Source of the DNA: Macrobrachium rosenbergii
Lineage: Eukaryota; Arthropoda; Malacostraca; Decapoda; Palaemonidae
Direction of reading: 5' to 3'
NCBI RefSeq assembly: GCF_040412425.1
Contig: NC_089782.1
Span: 17,440,622-17,504,621 of the forward strand
Length of the DNA stretch: 64,000 bases
Below, piece after piece: positions 33,879-61,650 of this stretch. Position 1 is the first letter of the stretch. Each line of letters starts with the position of its first letter. The notes under the pieces are model-generated. The model saw nothing but the letters and a program-made list of their open reading frames with translations. It had not been told where the DNA came from and did not search any database. Both the position numbers and the translations under genes were made by a program.

Positions 33879-34899
33879 GTGCTTTCTACCGCTTCTGTGC
33901 GCGGTGTTTCGTCCCCCGCTTTCTCGTATGGACAGTATAAGGAAGACCCTCTAAACGTGTTTTTGGCAGGGCCAGAGGAAAAGGCAAAGCCACGCCTAGA
34001 ACCTCGACGGCCCCAGAGAAGAAATGAACCTTTTGTCCTCCATTCAGCTGTAGGAGCCAGACTGCAAAGGTTCTGGCAAGAGTGGCAACAGATCTCGGCA
34101 GACCCTTGGACGATCCAAGTTTTAAAAGAAGGATATGCCATCCCCTTCCTTTCCAAACCTCCTTTAGTGGAGGCTCCAGTTTCTTTACAGGCGTGCTCGC
34201 ACAACTCCGCGAAACTAGACGCCCTTCGCTCAGAAGTCCGAGCCATGCTGGAGAAGGAAGCGATAGAACAGCTTCATGCCCCTCTTTCTCCAGGTTTCTA
34301 CAATCGTCTGTTCCTGGTTACGAAAGCATCAGGGGATGGAGACCCGTCCTGGGCGTGAGTGCGTTGAATGTCTTCGTTCAGAAGACAAAATTCTCCATGG
34401 AGACAACTCAGTCGGTCTTGGCATCTTTACATCAGGGGATTGGATGGTTTCGATAGACCTCCAAGACGCTTATTTTCACGTCGATACACCCAGCTTCAAG
34501 GAAGTTCCTGAGGTTCGTCTTCGAGGACAGGTTTATCAGTTCCGTTCCTCTGCTTCGGTCTGTCGACAGCCCCATGAAGTTTTCACAAGGATCCTGTTGT
34601 CAGTAGCCAGACATCTTCACCTGGAAGGAATTCGAGTTTCCATGTACCTCGACGATTGGCTACTCAAAGCTGCTTCGAGGGAGAGCTGTTTGGAGGACCT
34701 ATCAAAGACTCTTCAATTAACGAAGTCTCTATGCCTCATTATCAACGAGAAGAAGTCTTGCCTTACTCCCAGTCAGCAGATTGTCTATTTGGGAGTGAGT
34801 CTGGACTCTCAGACTTTTCAGGCTTTTCTGTCCAACCAACGGATAGCCTCATGCCTGCAGAAGATCGACGACTTTCTGCAGAGGAAGATTTGTTCATGA
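33879..34899 (+). pseudogene. Reverse transcriptase of DIRS copy A
   Basis: Ordered RT blocks across three frames: RLQRFWQEW, PGFYNRLFLVTKASG, SIDLQDAYFHVD, the catalytic YLDDWL at 34644-34661, and NEKKSCLTPSQ with YLGV. The Asp pair is intact, but at least two frameshifts break the chain. Confidence 0.83.
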
Positions 34900-34935
34900 A
34901 CGAATGGATGAGCCTCGTGGGAACCTTTAACTTCA

Positions 34936-35740
34936 GTGGAGAAGTTTGTAAAACTGGGGCGCAAACCTGAGACCACTGCAGTTTTACCTGCAAGAGAAGT
35001 GGCCAGAAACAGTTCCCGGACTCCTTCACATCGCCATTTCGGAAAAGATAAAGGAGTGCCTCCGTTGGTGGAGGTCAGAAGGAAGGCTGTCACAAGGACT
35101 TCCTCTTCAGCTTCCGAACCCAGACCTAACTCTTTTTCCGGCGCCTCGGACAAGGGCTGGGGAGCGACTATGGGGACAAAAGAAGTTTCGGGCCAGTGGC
35201 AAAGAGAAGAGAGAAACTGGCACATCAATCGAAAGGGAACTAAAAGCGGTTCACTTAGCCCTGTTAGCCTTTCAAAAAGAAGTGGAAGGCAAATGCGTCT
35301 TGGTCCAGGCGGACAACACGACCGCTCTGGCATACATTCGAAACAGGGGGCACTCACTGCGTGGTCCCTCTACGAGACCTCGAGGAGCTTCTAGTTTGGA
35401 CGGAGGAGATCGGGACCAGACTAGTAACGAGATTCATTCAGGGGAGAAAAAATGTAGCAGCGGACCTTCTCAGCAGAAAGAACCAGGTCCTATCCAACGA
35501 GTGGACTTTACATCCCCTAGTTTGCGAGGAGCTTTGGAAGATATGGGGGCGTCCGCTCATAGATCTCTTTGCAACCCGACAAAACGACTCTACCCCTTTA
35601 CTGCTCTCCAGTTCCAGACAACAAAGCGGTTTTCGTGGATGCAATGTTCATGGACTGGTCGGACCTGGACCTGTATGCCTTTCCCCGTTCAAGATCCTGC
35701 GGCAAGTAATCTCCGAAGTTCTCAAGCCATCGAAACGTAA
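34936..35740 (+). pseudogene. RNase H region of DIRS copy A
   Basis: Shows SGASDKGWGA (first acidic block), VQADNTTALAYIRNRG, FIQGRKNVAADLLSR and PLIDLFATRQND, the usual RNase H to linker order of DIRS elements, spread over frames. Confidence 0.78.
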
Positions 35741-35776
35741 GGATGACTCTGGTGGCTCCATTCTGGCCGTCCAGGA

Positions 35777-36966
35777 GTGGTTCCCGGACCTTCTAAACCT
35801 ACTGTCAGACTTTCCGAGACTTCTGCCAGAGAGACCAGATTTACTCAGACAGCCGCACTTTCAGAGTTCCACCAAAACTTGTCCGCTCTTCATCTTGTCG
35901 CCTGCAGACTGTCAGGAGACTCATCAGAAAGAGAGCTTTTTCAAGAGAGGCTTGGAAGCTATCGCGAAGCCAAGAAGAGAATCCTCCGACAATGTTTACC
36001 AGGCTTAAGTGGACACAGTTTAGGTCCTGGTGTCGAAGAGAAGCGTGTCTTCTTCTTGGCGTCTATAGCCCAGATGGCCGATTTTCTCTTGTTCCTCCAC
36101 AGAGAGAAAAAGCTTGCTGTGCCTACCATTAAAGGGTATAGAGCCATGTTAGCTTCGGGTCTTTCGACATAGGGGTCTTGAAGTGTCTTTTGAGTCAAGA
36201 CCTTTCAGATCTGATTAGATCATTTAATACGTCAAAGAGAGACCAGAAGAGACCAGTGGCGTGGAATCTTGACGTAGTGCTGAGATGGTTCACGGTCTCA
36301 GTCCTTTGAACCGATGGCGAACATCTCCTTGAAGGATCTCACGAAAAAGACTCTTTTTTTGGTAGCTCTGGCTCGGCCAGGAGAGTAAGTGAGCTACATG
36401 CGATTGACGAAAGAGTAGGCTTTGCTAAGGGAAGGCAGTATGTATGTCTACTCTTGGTTTCTTAGCCAAGAACGAAGACCCGTCTAGACCTTGGCCAAGA
36501 GAGTTCGAAATGGGACCTTTCCCAATTGGTCGGTCCCGAAGAACCCGAAAGGTACCTCTGCCCTGTGAGAGCTCTCAAGTTCTACGTTCAGAGAAACGAA
36601 GAAGCTCAGAGGTCCCAATGACCACCTCTGGTGCTCGGTTAGAGATCCTTCTAGGCCTCTCTCTAAGAATGCCCTTTCTTTCTTTTGAGAAGCCTGATAA
36701 AAGAAGCTCATGAGCAGTGTGCTGACTCGGAGATGAGTATTCTTAAGGTAAAAGCGCACGAGATTAGAGCGGTTTCGACTTCTGTAGCCTTTAGCAGAAA
36801 CTTATCTGTGAAGGACTTGGTTAAGTCCACCTTTTGGAGATGCAAGTCAGTGTTTGCATCGCATTATTTAGTGGACGTGCAAACTGTTTTTGAAGAGTGC
36901 AGTGCGCTGGGGCCCTTTATTGCGACTGACACGGTGTTGGGGAGGGGTGAAAAGTCCGCTCCTTAA
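35777..36966 (+). pseudogene. Tyrosine recombinase of DIRS copy A
   Basis: The N-terminal core has FLLFLHREKKLAVPTIKGYRA. The catalytic Arg block RRVSELHAIDERVGF lies at about 36379-36423 in another frame. The H-x-x-R block AHEIRA is at about 36754-36771 and the Tyr block ASHYL at 36856-36870. All catalytic blocks can be seen, but frameshifts and stops make it inactive as read. Confidence 0.8.
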
Positions 36967-37360
36967 CTAACATTTTCACCTTGGTGTTGGGGTTGTTGTT
37001 TTTTAAGGTTGCCTGGAGATACATGATGTGTTAGTATCTTCCAGTTTTTAATCTTTGGTATTGGTTTTATGGTAATGTTAGGTGATCCCTCGTTTTGTTG
37101 TTCGTTGTACTGCGCCCTGATCAAGGGCATCAGACTTGTCCGTCGCAGCCATGTTCTCTGGCAGGTACTGTTTTTTATTGTGTCCGACACACGGATCCCT
37201 TATATCCTCTCGGCACAATATAAAGGCCAGCAGACTACAGAGGCAGTAACCACTGAGTCAGCTACCTTTAAAGGTAAGGAACCTATGTCTAACTTGTTGC
37301 AAGTAGATAATTCCAAGAATTTTATTAGCTGCCAGTGCCCCACCTCCTCAAGGTGCCAAT

Positions 37361-37458
37361 CAGCTATATGTAACTACCGGGTAAGTTGTATAAGTGAAAA
37401 TGAAATTTTTATGATAAAATAACGTTTCACTTATACTTACCCGTAGTTACATAATCAT
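37361..37458 (+). repeat. Internal complementary region of DIRS copy A
   Basis: The first half (37361-37400) is the reverse complement of the left outer end, with one base extra; the second half (37423-37452) is the reverse complement of the right outer end. Joined, it reads as the circle junction of the element, which is diagnostic for DIRS. Confidence 0.88.
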
Positions 37459-37489
37459 AACCCTCCCTCCTCCCTCACCTGGGCAGTTG

Positions 37490-37682
37490 GGCAAAAACTT
37501 ATGACGTGTTCTTGGGATGGTTCCCGATACCCGATAGAGGCGGGGGTAGAGGGATCACCTTTAACGAACGATAGCGCTAAGCGCGAAATTTGAATACTGC
37601 CGTGACGTCAAAGACGACAGCTATATGTAACTACCGGGTAAGTATAAGTGAAACGTTATTTTATCATAAAAATTTCATTTTT
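37490..37682 (+). repeat. Right inverted terminal repeat of DIRS copy A
   Basis: Ends in GTATAAGTGAAACGTTATTT and a short AT-rich tail that is also present in the internal complementary region, which defines the element end. Confidence 0.86.
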
Positions 37683-38690
37683 AATAGGTGTAAGACCCTA
37701 TCTTTTTATAATCCCACCTTAACCACCTCGCGTATTCACAGATGCCAAAGGAAAGTGTGCTTGATAATGGCAGGTTCCCCTCACTTACCCACCTACCCCT
37801 TTAGTTAATTACTTTTTACCAAGTTTTAGTGCCCAATTCCAGCTTTGGTTTGTAAATCATGGAAAAATACAAATTACCTTAAAAAACTGTGATTATTGTC
37901 ATATTATTTACATCTTGGCATTGTGAAGATGCATTTGTTAGTATAGGAACCTGAATGAAATGGCTTGTTTCATGACTGTTATTGTTGTGATTCCAGGTTA
38001 ACTTAAAAGCAATTCTATTCACTTGGTAATTGATGCACAGTTGAAAACAGTAATCTAAATCTTATATTATGACCCATTTGTTTAAAATTAAGTTTTGTAT
38101 TTTTGAAATGCCAGAATAGGACAGAACCAGTGTAGTACAGCATACTGCATTGTTTTTAGGTGGATCACTGGTCGAGTATTTATCTTTGAACTGAGGTGAC
38201 ATGATGAATGCTACACATACTGGTTAGATTACGCTGAGTACAATTTTAGGTCTTGGAGAATACAGGAGTTAATTCATTTAGGCTACAAGACTTACCACTG
38301 TATGTTACACTGTGTAAAAAGAATTTCCAGTACTGGGATTTTGATTAAAGACAGTGCTGTGAGTGAGACTAAGGGTTACATTGCCCTTATACTGTTGCTT
38401 GTCTCTCATACCCTTGGCTTTCATTCCAGCACAGTGGGTCTAGAATTTTAAATTGGTGGCATCGTTTAACCACTTTCTAACAACAATAACCCAGTACAGT
38501 ACTGTGTATTCCCAGCAAATAATCATTCCAATATTTAAAATTTAATCCAATCCCTTCCTTCATTTGGGTGTTCCTGGGTGTACAGTAAGGGCATGTTACT
38601 GTATGCCTAGGAACATCATGTGAATCACAAAAAATTGGAAAAATTTTTTACATAACTGAATACTTGCTAGTTGATTCTTTTGCAGACACA
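37683..38690. other. Intergenic region, no feature recognised
   Basis: About 1 kb of AT-rich unique-looking sequence between DIRS copy A and a SINE-like repeat. Confidence 0.5.
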
Positions 38691-38694
38691 GTAC

Positions 38695-38945
38695 TGTACC
38701 CCATATGGGGATAGTGCCATCAGCGCACCTCATGTGGAACACTGTAGGTATTACTTAAGGTTCTTTGCTGCATCCCTGTGTCTCTTAGCTGCAACCCATT
38801 TCATTCCTTTTACTGTACAGTACTTTCTTTCATATTCTTTTTCTTTCATCTTACTTTCCACCCTCTCCTTACAATTGTTTCACAGCACAGTGAAGTTTTC
38901 CGCCTGTTATACCTTTAAAACCTTTTTACTCTCAGTTTCCCTCTA
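38695..38945 (+). mobile_element. Dispersed SINE-like repeat, copy 3
   Basis: GATAGTGCCATCAGCGCACC, GGTATTACTTAAGGTTCTTT and CATCTTACTTTCCACCCTCTC follow the family order. It lies directly before DIRS copy B. Confidence 0.68.
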
Positions 38946-39231
38946 GGAGATGAGTCAGTACTAGCCTTCTAGACATTCGTTTTGCCTTCACTTCAGATCA
39001 CGCTCTACCACAAGGAATTGTGATTCCTCCCTTGATTCTCACAGACGTAGACGTGTGAATAGGCGTGGCCACAAAGATAGATATGGACATGTGGCTAGTC
39101 ATGGCCATGGAGATGGATGCAACTGCGGTTCTTCACCAGATTCGCGATCTTTGAGGAGAGACCACGGCCGACGTTTGTATTCCCGCGTCCGTCGGACGTA
39201 ACTCTTCCAGTTCCAGACTGCGGAATGATGC

Positions 39232-40574
39232 ATGTCCGTCGTGCGAGAAGAGGTCTTCTTTGTCTCGAGCTATGATCGAGATCTCTCTCTTCCCTCCACT
39301 TCAGGCATTCATGCTCCTGCAAGAGTGTTAGGGTCTGATAGATCCTATGCTCCGGTACTAAGCCCTGCGGATCTATTGGAGGAGGCAGACGGGGATCCTC
39401 GTGTCCAGAAGGTGGAGGATTTGGAGAATCAAGAGTTTCTTTCTTCCTATGCAGAGGTTATTGATCTCATTCATGAATTCAGCAATCTTTCTAAGAAGAC
39501 TGTGTCTCCTTCTGCGATTGCCCTGACAAGTATAGAAGCCTTGCTGGGACTGAAGGACTCAAAAACATCTTTTGAGTTACCTTGTTCCAGTCACACAGAC
39601 TCAGCCCTGAATCATGTAAATTCTTTGATTTCAGGCCGGGATAACTCTTCGTTCTAGCAGGTCGTTCAAGTTTCTCCCCCTCTCCTCTTCCTCACCATAG
39701 GAGATATTATGCAACTCCTCTCGTGCCTCTTATGAATAAACAGGTCAACTCTGATGTTGTCCGATTGAAGCCTGGGCTGATCTTCGATCAGGTTAGAGCA
39801 GAGAATCCTTCCCTTACCTTTCAAGAAGCTGCTTCCTTGGAGTTGACTGCATTTTCTGCCTTCCAAACTGTTTCTTGGCTTGACTTGTGGTCTACAGCAG
39901 TGGCCAGAATTTTTTCTTCTCCTTCAAGAAATACTGTCATTAGTGCATCTTACGTCCTACATCGTAAGTTACCCATTTGAGTGAACTTGTGGGCTAATAT
40001 CCTGCTGATGAGAAGAGACACAGCCCACTCCAAGGTAGCTTGGTCTGTCGATGTTGACTCCTTATTGTCCTTGAGGAATGGCAGTATCTTGGAATCCCAG
40101 CTGCTTTTCTCAAAGGATCAGCTGGATACGGCTATCGACAGGCATCGAGCTGACAATAATGATCATCTCTCCCAGCAAGCAGTGAGTAAATCAACAGCTC
40201 CTTCTTGCCCAAACATTCCAAGGCAGAATCAGCAGTCTCTTCCCAAGAAGCCTATAAGACCAGCTACCTTGAACAAGACTTCTCGACCTGCTTCGTCTCC
40301 AAAGAAACTTCCTCAGCAACGTCCCTTTCAGACCTGCTATTTAAGACCAGGAAGGGGGAATAGAGGCAGAGCCAGGGAGGTAGACGATAGATTTGGCACC
40401 CCTCCCCACTCTTTGCTACCAGTGGGGGGATGCCTGGCGAGCCATTGGGCTACGTGGCAGAGTTTTAAGGCAGAGCCGTGTGTGGTAGATGTCCTTCGGG
40501 TAGGATATCTACTTCCTTTCTACTTCGCTCCTCCTCTCTCTGATCATCCTCTCCTTCACCTCACTTATGTCTAG
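39232..40574 (+). pseudogene. Gag-like region of DIRS copy B
   Basis: Open segments at 39232-39657, 39723-39980 and 39981-40574 include a Ser/Pro/Asp-rich stretch, an inner helical region and a basic Gln/Lys/Arg-rich end (RPGRGNRGRAREV), typical of the DIRS first ORF. Confidence 0.65.
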
Positions 40575-40589
40575 GACCTAGCTCTCCAA

Positions 40590-41180
40590 GAAGTGAAGAA
40601 GATGATGGGGAAGGAGCTGTAGAGCCAGTAAAGCATCTTTCCCCCAGGGTTCTACAGCCAAGTCATGCAAGTCCCCAAAGCTACTGGCGATTGAAGGTCA
40701 GTGATAGACCTTTCAACATTGAATTTCTTCATCAGGAAGACAGAGTTCAGGGTGGAGACTCCTCGAACAATCGTAGCAGCCATCAGAGACAACGACTACA
40801 TGCTGACTATAGATCTGGAGGATGCTCACTTCCAGATCCCTATCCATCCCTCCTTCAGGAACTTTCTTCACTTCAGTTGTGGAGAACTGGTGTTCCAGTC
40901 CAAAGTCCTTTGCTTTGGACTGACAACAGCTCCCCAGGTGTTCACAAGAGTTTTCACCCTACTGTCGACATGGGCTCATGCTCGGGGAATCTGTCTCCTG
41001 AGATATCTTGACTGCTGGCTGGTTTTAGCGAATTCCCGGGAAAATATAATTTGAGGCAAGGGTCGTTTTCTCCAATTTTGTCACGGTTTAGGCATCGTGA
41101 TAAATTTGAAAAGTCCAATCTTCATCTCAGCCAGGGAATTCTTTACGTGGGAATGATCATAGACAGCCTCATCAAGAGTC
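40590..41180 (+). pseudogene. Reverse transcriptase of DIRS copy B with altered active site
   Basis: Shows LTIDLEDAHFQIPIHPSF, LCFGLTTAPQVFTRVF and then YLDCWLVLANS at 41003-41035, where the usual second Asp of YLDD is Cys. The chain also breaks soon after. Catalytically dead. Confidence 0.82.
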
Positions 41181-42291
41181 TTCCCGTTGGTACACAGGAT
41201 GGAGAAGTTCAGGACAGTGGCTTGTTCCTTCCTGTCCAAACAGAGACAACTAGCATGGCAGTGGCAAGTGGTCCTAGGCCTTTTGACTTCGCTAGAGAAA
41301 CTGGTTCCTCCTGGTTGTCTACATCTGCAATTCCTGCAATGGAGGTTGAAGGGATTTGGTCCCGAGGAAGGGACTCTCCTCAGCTACAGGTCCCTCTGTC
41401 GACAGAAGTTAGAAGCAACCTTCTGTGTGGTTAGACAACGAAAACCTGACAGTGGAGTGCCTCTTCATTCGCCCCCTCCGGAACTTCACCTGTTCTCGGA
41501 TGCCTCTTCTGAGGGTTGGGGAGCACATCTAGAACACCTGGCTTCTGGTGTGTGGAGTCCTCAGGACAGTCAATTTCATATCGGCGTGCTAGAGTTGATT
41601 GGGGGCTTCCCTGGTACTTCAGGATTTTCAAGAAAGGGTGATGGGGCACTCTGTTGTTCTGATGTGGGACAACACTACAGTGGTCGCTTATGTAAATAAA
41701 CAGGGGCTGGTGTCAAGCCAACTTCACTTGATAACAGTCCAGCTGCATCAATGGGCCATAAACAATGAAGTGGACCTCATGGCCAGGTACATTCCAGGCA
41801 AAAGGAATGTAGTGGCCGACAAGCTAAGTTGTCGGGGACAGGTTCTTGGGACAGAGTGGTCTCTGCATCAGGAGATAACAGACAGGCTTTTTCATATGTG
41901 GGGGGAGGCCAATGATAGACCTCTTTGCGACAAGGTTCAACAGGAAGCTAGAGGTCTATTGTTCAGTGGTCCCTGATCTTTTCGCTATGGCAGAGGACCC
42001 CCTTCAACATCCTTGGGACAACCTGGACGTCTACATCTCCCCCCCCCCCTTTTGCTTGATCTGTCATGTCCTGAACAGAGTAATGATTTCCCAGAATCTC
42101 AGGATGACCCCAGTAGCTCCTTTGTGACCCCAAGCAAAGTGGTTTCCAGATCTGCTATCTCTGCTCTCAGCAGTCCCGAAAGAAATACCCCTTTGGCACA
42201 ATCTCTTCTATCAACCTCATGTAGAGAGATACCATTAATCGGTAGGATCCTTATCTCTCCATGGCTGGAGACTATCCAGTATCTCCTGTGA
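41180..42291 (+). pseudogene. RNase H region of DIRS copy B
   Basis: Shows LHLFSDASSEGWGAHL, VLMWDNTTVVAYVNKQG, YIPGKRNVVADKLS and MIDLFATRFNRKLEVY in three frames. Confidence 0.78.
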
Positions 42292-42419
42292 GCGAGAGGC
42301 TTCTCTCACAGAGCAACAACTCAGATGTCAGGTTACCTCAGAAGATCTTCTTCAGCCATGTGCCGGGGAAAATGGGCCGTCTACTGTGATTGATGTCATC
42401 GACGGGGTTTTTCTCCACT

Positions 42420-43302
42420 TGGAACTTCTATTCAGCAGATAGCTGATTTCCTGATCTTCCTCAGAACAGAAAAACACCTTTCTGTTTCTGCTATTAAGGG
42501 CTACAGGGCTGCTTTGGGATTGGTTCTTCGTCTGAGAGATGTGAACCTAACTTCTTGGGAAATCTCTGTGCTGCTCAAAAGTTTTGAGCAGTCTTGTTCT
42601 CCTAGAGAACTCAAACCTCCTTCCTGGGATCTGACTCTGGTGCTAAGCAGTCTCATTCAAGCCCCATCAAACCACTACCTCAGTCATTGGACAGAGACTT
42701 GACCTCAAGACAGTTTTCCTTCTAGCCTTGGCTTCTTCAAAGAGAGTGGGCGAACTCTGTGGCCTGGCTTTTGATAGAAAAGATGCCAGGGGTGGGGGGT
42801 TTGTAGCCTTCGAATTAGTCCTGGAGTTCATTGCTAAAGCTCAAAGTCCCTCGGTTCATGATGACAGATTTGCCTCCTTTTCCATCCCTTCCTTTGGGGA
42901 TTTTGTTGACAACCATCCAGATGAATTACTCCATTGTCCCGTCAGAGCACTGCCTAGTTATCTAAAAAGGACTTGACACCTCAGACCGGGGTGCTGAAGA
43001 CTTTTTGTTAGCACAGGCAGGGTCGTTAAGAAGTGTCCAAGAATACCATTTTGTTTTGGGTATGTGAAGTGTTGAAGCATGGCTACTCCTCATCATCAGG
43101 TTCCACTGCCAATACTGTGCATGCAAGAGCACACAACATTAGAGGCCAAACCACCTTCACTTCCTTCTACCTGAGGGACATTCCCCACAGGTCCTTGGAC
43201 GCTTTTTCTTTGGCTCCGGTGGTGGCTGCTCAACAAGTTGTGCAGCTCATCCAGTGCCCCTATAGCAGGACATTTCATACCTTGCCTAAGATGATGGTAT
43301 GA
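42420..43302 (+). pseudogene. Tyrosine recombinase of DIRS copy B
   Basis: FLIFLRTEKHLSVSAIKGYRA at the start, LALASSKRVGELCGLAFD (first Arg block) at about 42725, HARAHNIRG (H-x-x-R block) at about 43121, then VVAAQQVV. The catalytic Tyr block is not clear. Broken by stops. Confidence 0.72.
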
Positions 43303-43750
43303 AAGTGAGAATGATTGAGATGGCTGGTCTTGTTTTCTTTTCTCCTTTTTCCCCTTCATTACCTACGGGCAGCATGAAGATGGATCCATCATATGCTGGA
43401 ACTGGCCGGATACTATTAGAGTATTTTATATTCTATACAAATGTACCTTCCAGTAGCAAACCCTTCCTCTCTCTAGCAAGGGGAAAGAGGAATCATAACA
43501 AACCTGTATAGGTGGCTACCTTAGTTTGTTATCTGAACAGATTTAGCGCTTTAACTTCCTCCTGTGCAGGGAATCTCTGCATTGTATTTCAGCCCAGTAG
43601 TCTGAATGTTAGATATACATATATCTAACAGCTCAGAGACTTAGGTCTCCTTCCTTTGAATTCTCTTATTGAGGAAGTGTGACCAGGTGTGCTGAACCTC
43701 CAGTTGGTTCAGGATTCTCTTACCTCCCACCAAGAGTGAATCTATCCTAA

Positions 43751-43839
43751 TTAAGACCCAGGTTTGTTCTGCATATGAGTAAATGACAAATTTTAAATTA
43801 ATTTGTATTTTTCATAGGTAACAAACCTGTGGTCTTAAC
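43751..43839 (+). repeat. Internal complementary region of DIRS copy B
   Basis: Contains TTTGTATTTTTCATAGGTAA, complementary to the right outer end at 44104-44124, and AACAAACCTGTGGTCTTAAC, complementary to 44042-44060. Confidence 0.7.
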
Positions 43840-44440
43840 ATTTACTGCCCACCACTAGCCACCCCTCTTTCAGTTAACCTTGGGCTGGAAGAAAAACTAA
43901 TACATCACAAGGTTGAAGTTGGGTTGCTGGCCTCCCTCTACCTCCTCTCCATGACAGATGCCAGATGCCTCCAATTCCTTGCATAAACAATTCTTATTGT
44001 TTTTTACCGGTTTCCAGCTGGCGCCAGAAGATTTATCCTAATGTTAAGACTGTAGGTTTGTTAGCTATTTTATCCTAATGTTCAGACCGTAAGTTTTTTA
44101 GCTATGAAAAATACAAATTAATGTAGAATTTGTCATTTTGATTCTAATACAGTCCTGTACCCAGTACTGTATTTTATCCTTATAAATTTATTTCATGTAT
44201 CTGTAGATTTGCATTCCTTAATGTAGTAATACAAGAGAATACTGTTTTATGGTGCAATTCTAATGAGAATGTAGATCATAACTACAAGCATTTATTTTTC
44301 AGTGATATGAGAGACAAATGTGCACCCAGTATGAGACAAGCAGCAATTTGAATATCATAACAGGCTTCCAGAGGGAGTGAGAGGACCTGTTAAATTCACA
44401 GAAGGAAACATTTGAAAACTTTGGCTGGATTCAGAGAACT

Positions 44441-59678
<15,238 letters not shown>

Positions 59679-59919
59679 TGATTGTGGAATAGTGTTGTGT
59701 TCTGATCAGTATACTTTTTCCCCATGAAAATGTGTAAAGAGGAGATGTGAATTAGTAATGTGGCAGGCCACCCATAAACTTTTGTCAGGAGCTTTTTAGT
59801 AAAGCTGTTATAGTGAAGGGCTGGTTAAGCATAAAAATGAGAATCAAAACTTAGGTGCTTTTCTATATTTTTGTATCTTAGGTGCTTTTTCCGTGTTTTT
59901 GTATCTTATTTTTCACTCC

Positions 59920-59925
59920 AATAAA
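59920..59925 (+). promoter_or_regulatory. Poly(A) signal of the cyclophilin-like gene
   Basis: AATAAA 242 bases after the stop codon, in an AT-rich context, at the expected distance for a short 3' UTR. Confidence 0.55.
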
Positions 59926-60429
59926 TTAACTTTATTAAGGTTTGTTGTGTGAGTACCCATCAACAGAATTAAGAAGAAACCTATTGCTAAAGTAGAGAAG
60001 AAATTAAGTAGAACTTGCTTTTAGTGTTCTACTAAAAATCTACTTTGAGAATAAACCTATGTTGCCAGTTAGGCATTTTTGGAAATCGGTTACTCTGGGA
60101 ATCTTCCCTGGGAAAGAAAAAGAATAAACAGAGTTTTTTACCCTGGAGAGTGAAAATAATCGTGGAATTATTCTCTGGCTCAGAGAGCTATCAGGGCCTG
60201 TCAGCATACATCCTTTTAAATGGAGAGGGGATTTCCTGTATGCACACTTGTTCAAACACAAGAGTCTTACAGGAAAATGCATCTTATCTTTAAAATCACA
60301 CAGTCAACCAACCTTTTAAGATCTGAGACCTGATATCTCAACACACAGTACATGACAAATACAAGAGAGAATATATCAAAAGCATAGAAAACATATTACT
60401 TTTACAGAAAACATACATATCATAAGACA

Positions 60430-60448
60430 TATTATAATTATATATATT

Positions 60449-60512
<64 letters not shown>
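60430..60512. repeat. (AT)n microsatellite
   Basis: AT run with two interruptions. Confidence 0.93.
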
Positions 60513-60516
<4 letters not shown>

Positions 60517-60573
60517 GGAAGAGGTTTGACAAGGTTCCAAGCTCTGACGTTCGAAAGCACAATTCGACAAAAA

Positions 60574-60888
60574 TATATTCATCAGAAATTATTTCACAAG
60601 CTTACGCATGTTCGGGGTTACGGCGACAGAGAACCCCGATCCGACGGAAGAATATATCAAAATGGCAGAATAATCATAATTTGAAGGTTTTTTGATGTAA
60701 AACTCAATAATAATATTTACATCGTTTCAATGCACCCAGAGCATTAAAAGTAAGGTTTTCTTATGATTTTTGACGATTTTTATAAGAACAAGGAAAGCAC
60801 AAGAACGGAACCCTCGTCAGAAACTGGGACCGCTTGTATATATATATATATATATATAAAAAAATATAATATATATATATATATATAT

Positions 60889-60954
<66 letters not shown>

Positions 60955-61238
60955 AGTTTATCCACGGGGTTCCGTTCCTGAGGAGCTGTCGTAACTAAAA
61001 AATCGCCGAAGCCGGAACATCGTCGAAAATCGTCAAAAATCATAAGAAAACCTTTACTTTTAATGCTCTGGGTGCATTGAAAACGATGTAAAACTGCATT
61101 ATTATTGAGTTTTACATAAAAAAACCTTCAAATTATGATTATTCTGCCATTTTGGGGCCATATTTCTTCCGTCGGATCGCTGCGACGTCGTAACCCCGAA
61201 CATGCGTGGTGAAGCCAGAAATAATTTCTGATGAATAT
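60574..61238. repeat. Large palindrome with (TA)n at its centre
   Basis: Arms at about 60574-60837 and 60952-61238. The outer ends are ATATTCATCAGAAATTATTT and its complement, and both arms share ATTTTTGACGATTTT or its complement. The centre, 60838-60951, is a (TA)n array. No coding capacity. Confidence 0.85.
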
Positions 61239-61305
61239 ATTTGAAAAGCCGCCGAACTTGGATCGAACGTCGTAAGCCGGAACCGCTCGTAAAACCGGGG
61301 ACTGC

Positions 61306-61309
<4 letters not shown>

Positions 61310-61352
<43 letters not shown>
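61310..61352. repeat. (TA)n microsatellite
   Basis: TA run right of the palindrome. Confidence 0.93.
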
Positions 61353-61356
<4 letters not shown>

Positions 61357-61497
61357 CAGCAGTACCCAGCACTTTCATGTATTCTCGATACACAAATGCG
61401 CTAGGCAATGCTGCTTTTTATTATTTCCTGCTGGCTCTTGATATACAATCTTCACATGTTACTTGTGATTGTATAATAATATTTATATTACATACTG

Positions 61498-61622
<125 letters not shown>

Positions 61623-61650
61623 GAAGTTGCTGGCAAAAGCAGGCCACAGC

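Larger units (their letters stand above)
31279..37682 (+). mobile_element. DIRS-like tyrosine-recombinase retrotransposon, near full length (copy A)
   Basis: It has the DIRS structure: inverted terminal repeats at both ends, an internal complementary region near the right end that matches the outermost bases of both repeats, and the order gag, RT, RNase H, tyrosine recombinase. All coding parts are on the + strand but broken by frameshifts and stops. No target duplication is expected for this class. Confidence 0.88.
39000..44136 (+). mobile_element. Degenerate DIRS-like retrotransposon (copy B)
   Basis: Right part kept: an internal complementary region at 43751-43839 and a right terminal repeat ending at about 44136 (GAAAAATACAAATTAATG). 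No matching left terminal repeat was found, so the left edge is approximate and probably truncated. The sequence of the ends differs from copy A, so it is another subfamily. Confidence 0.75.
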
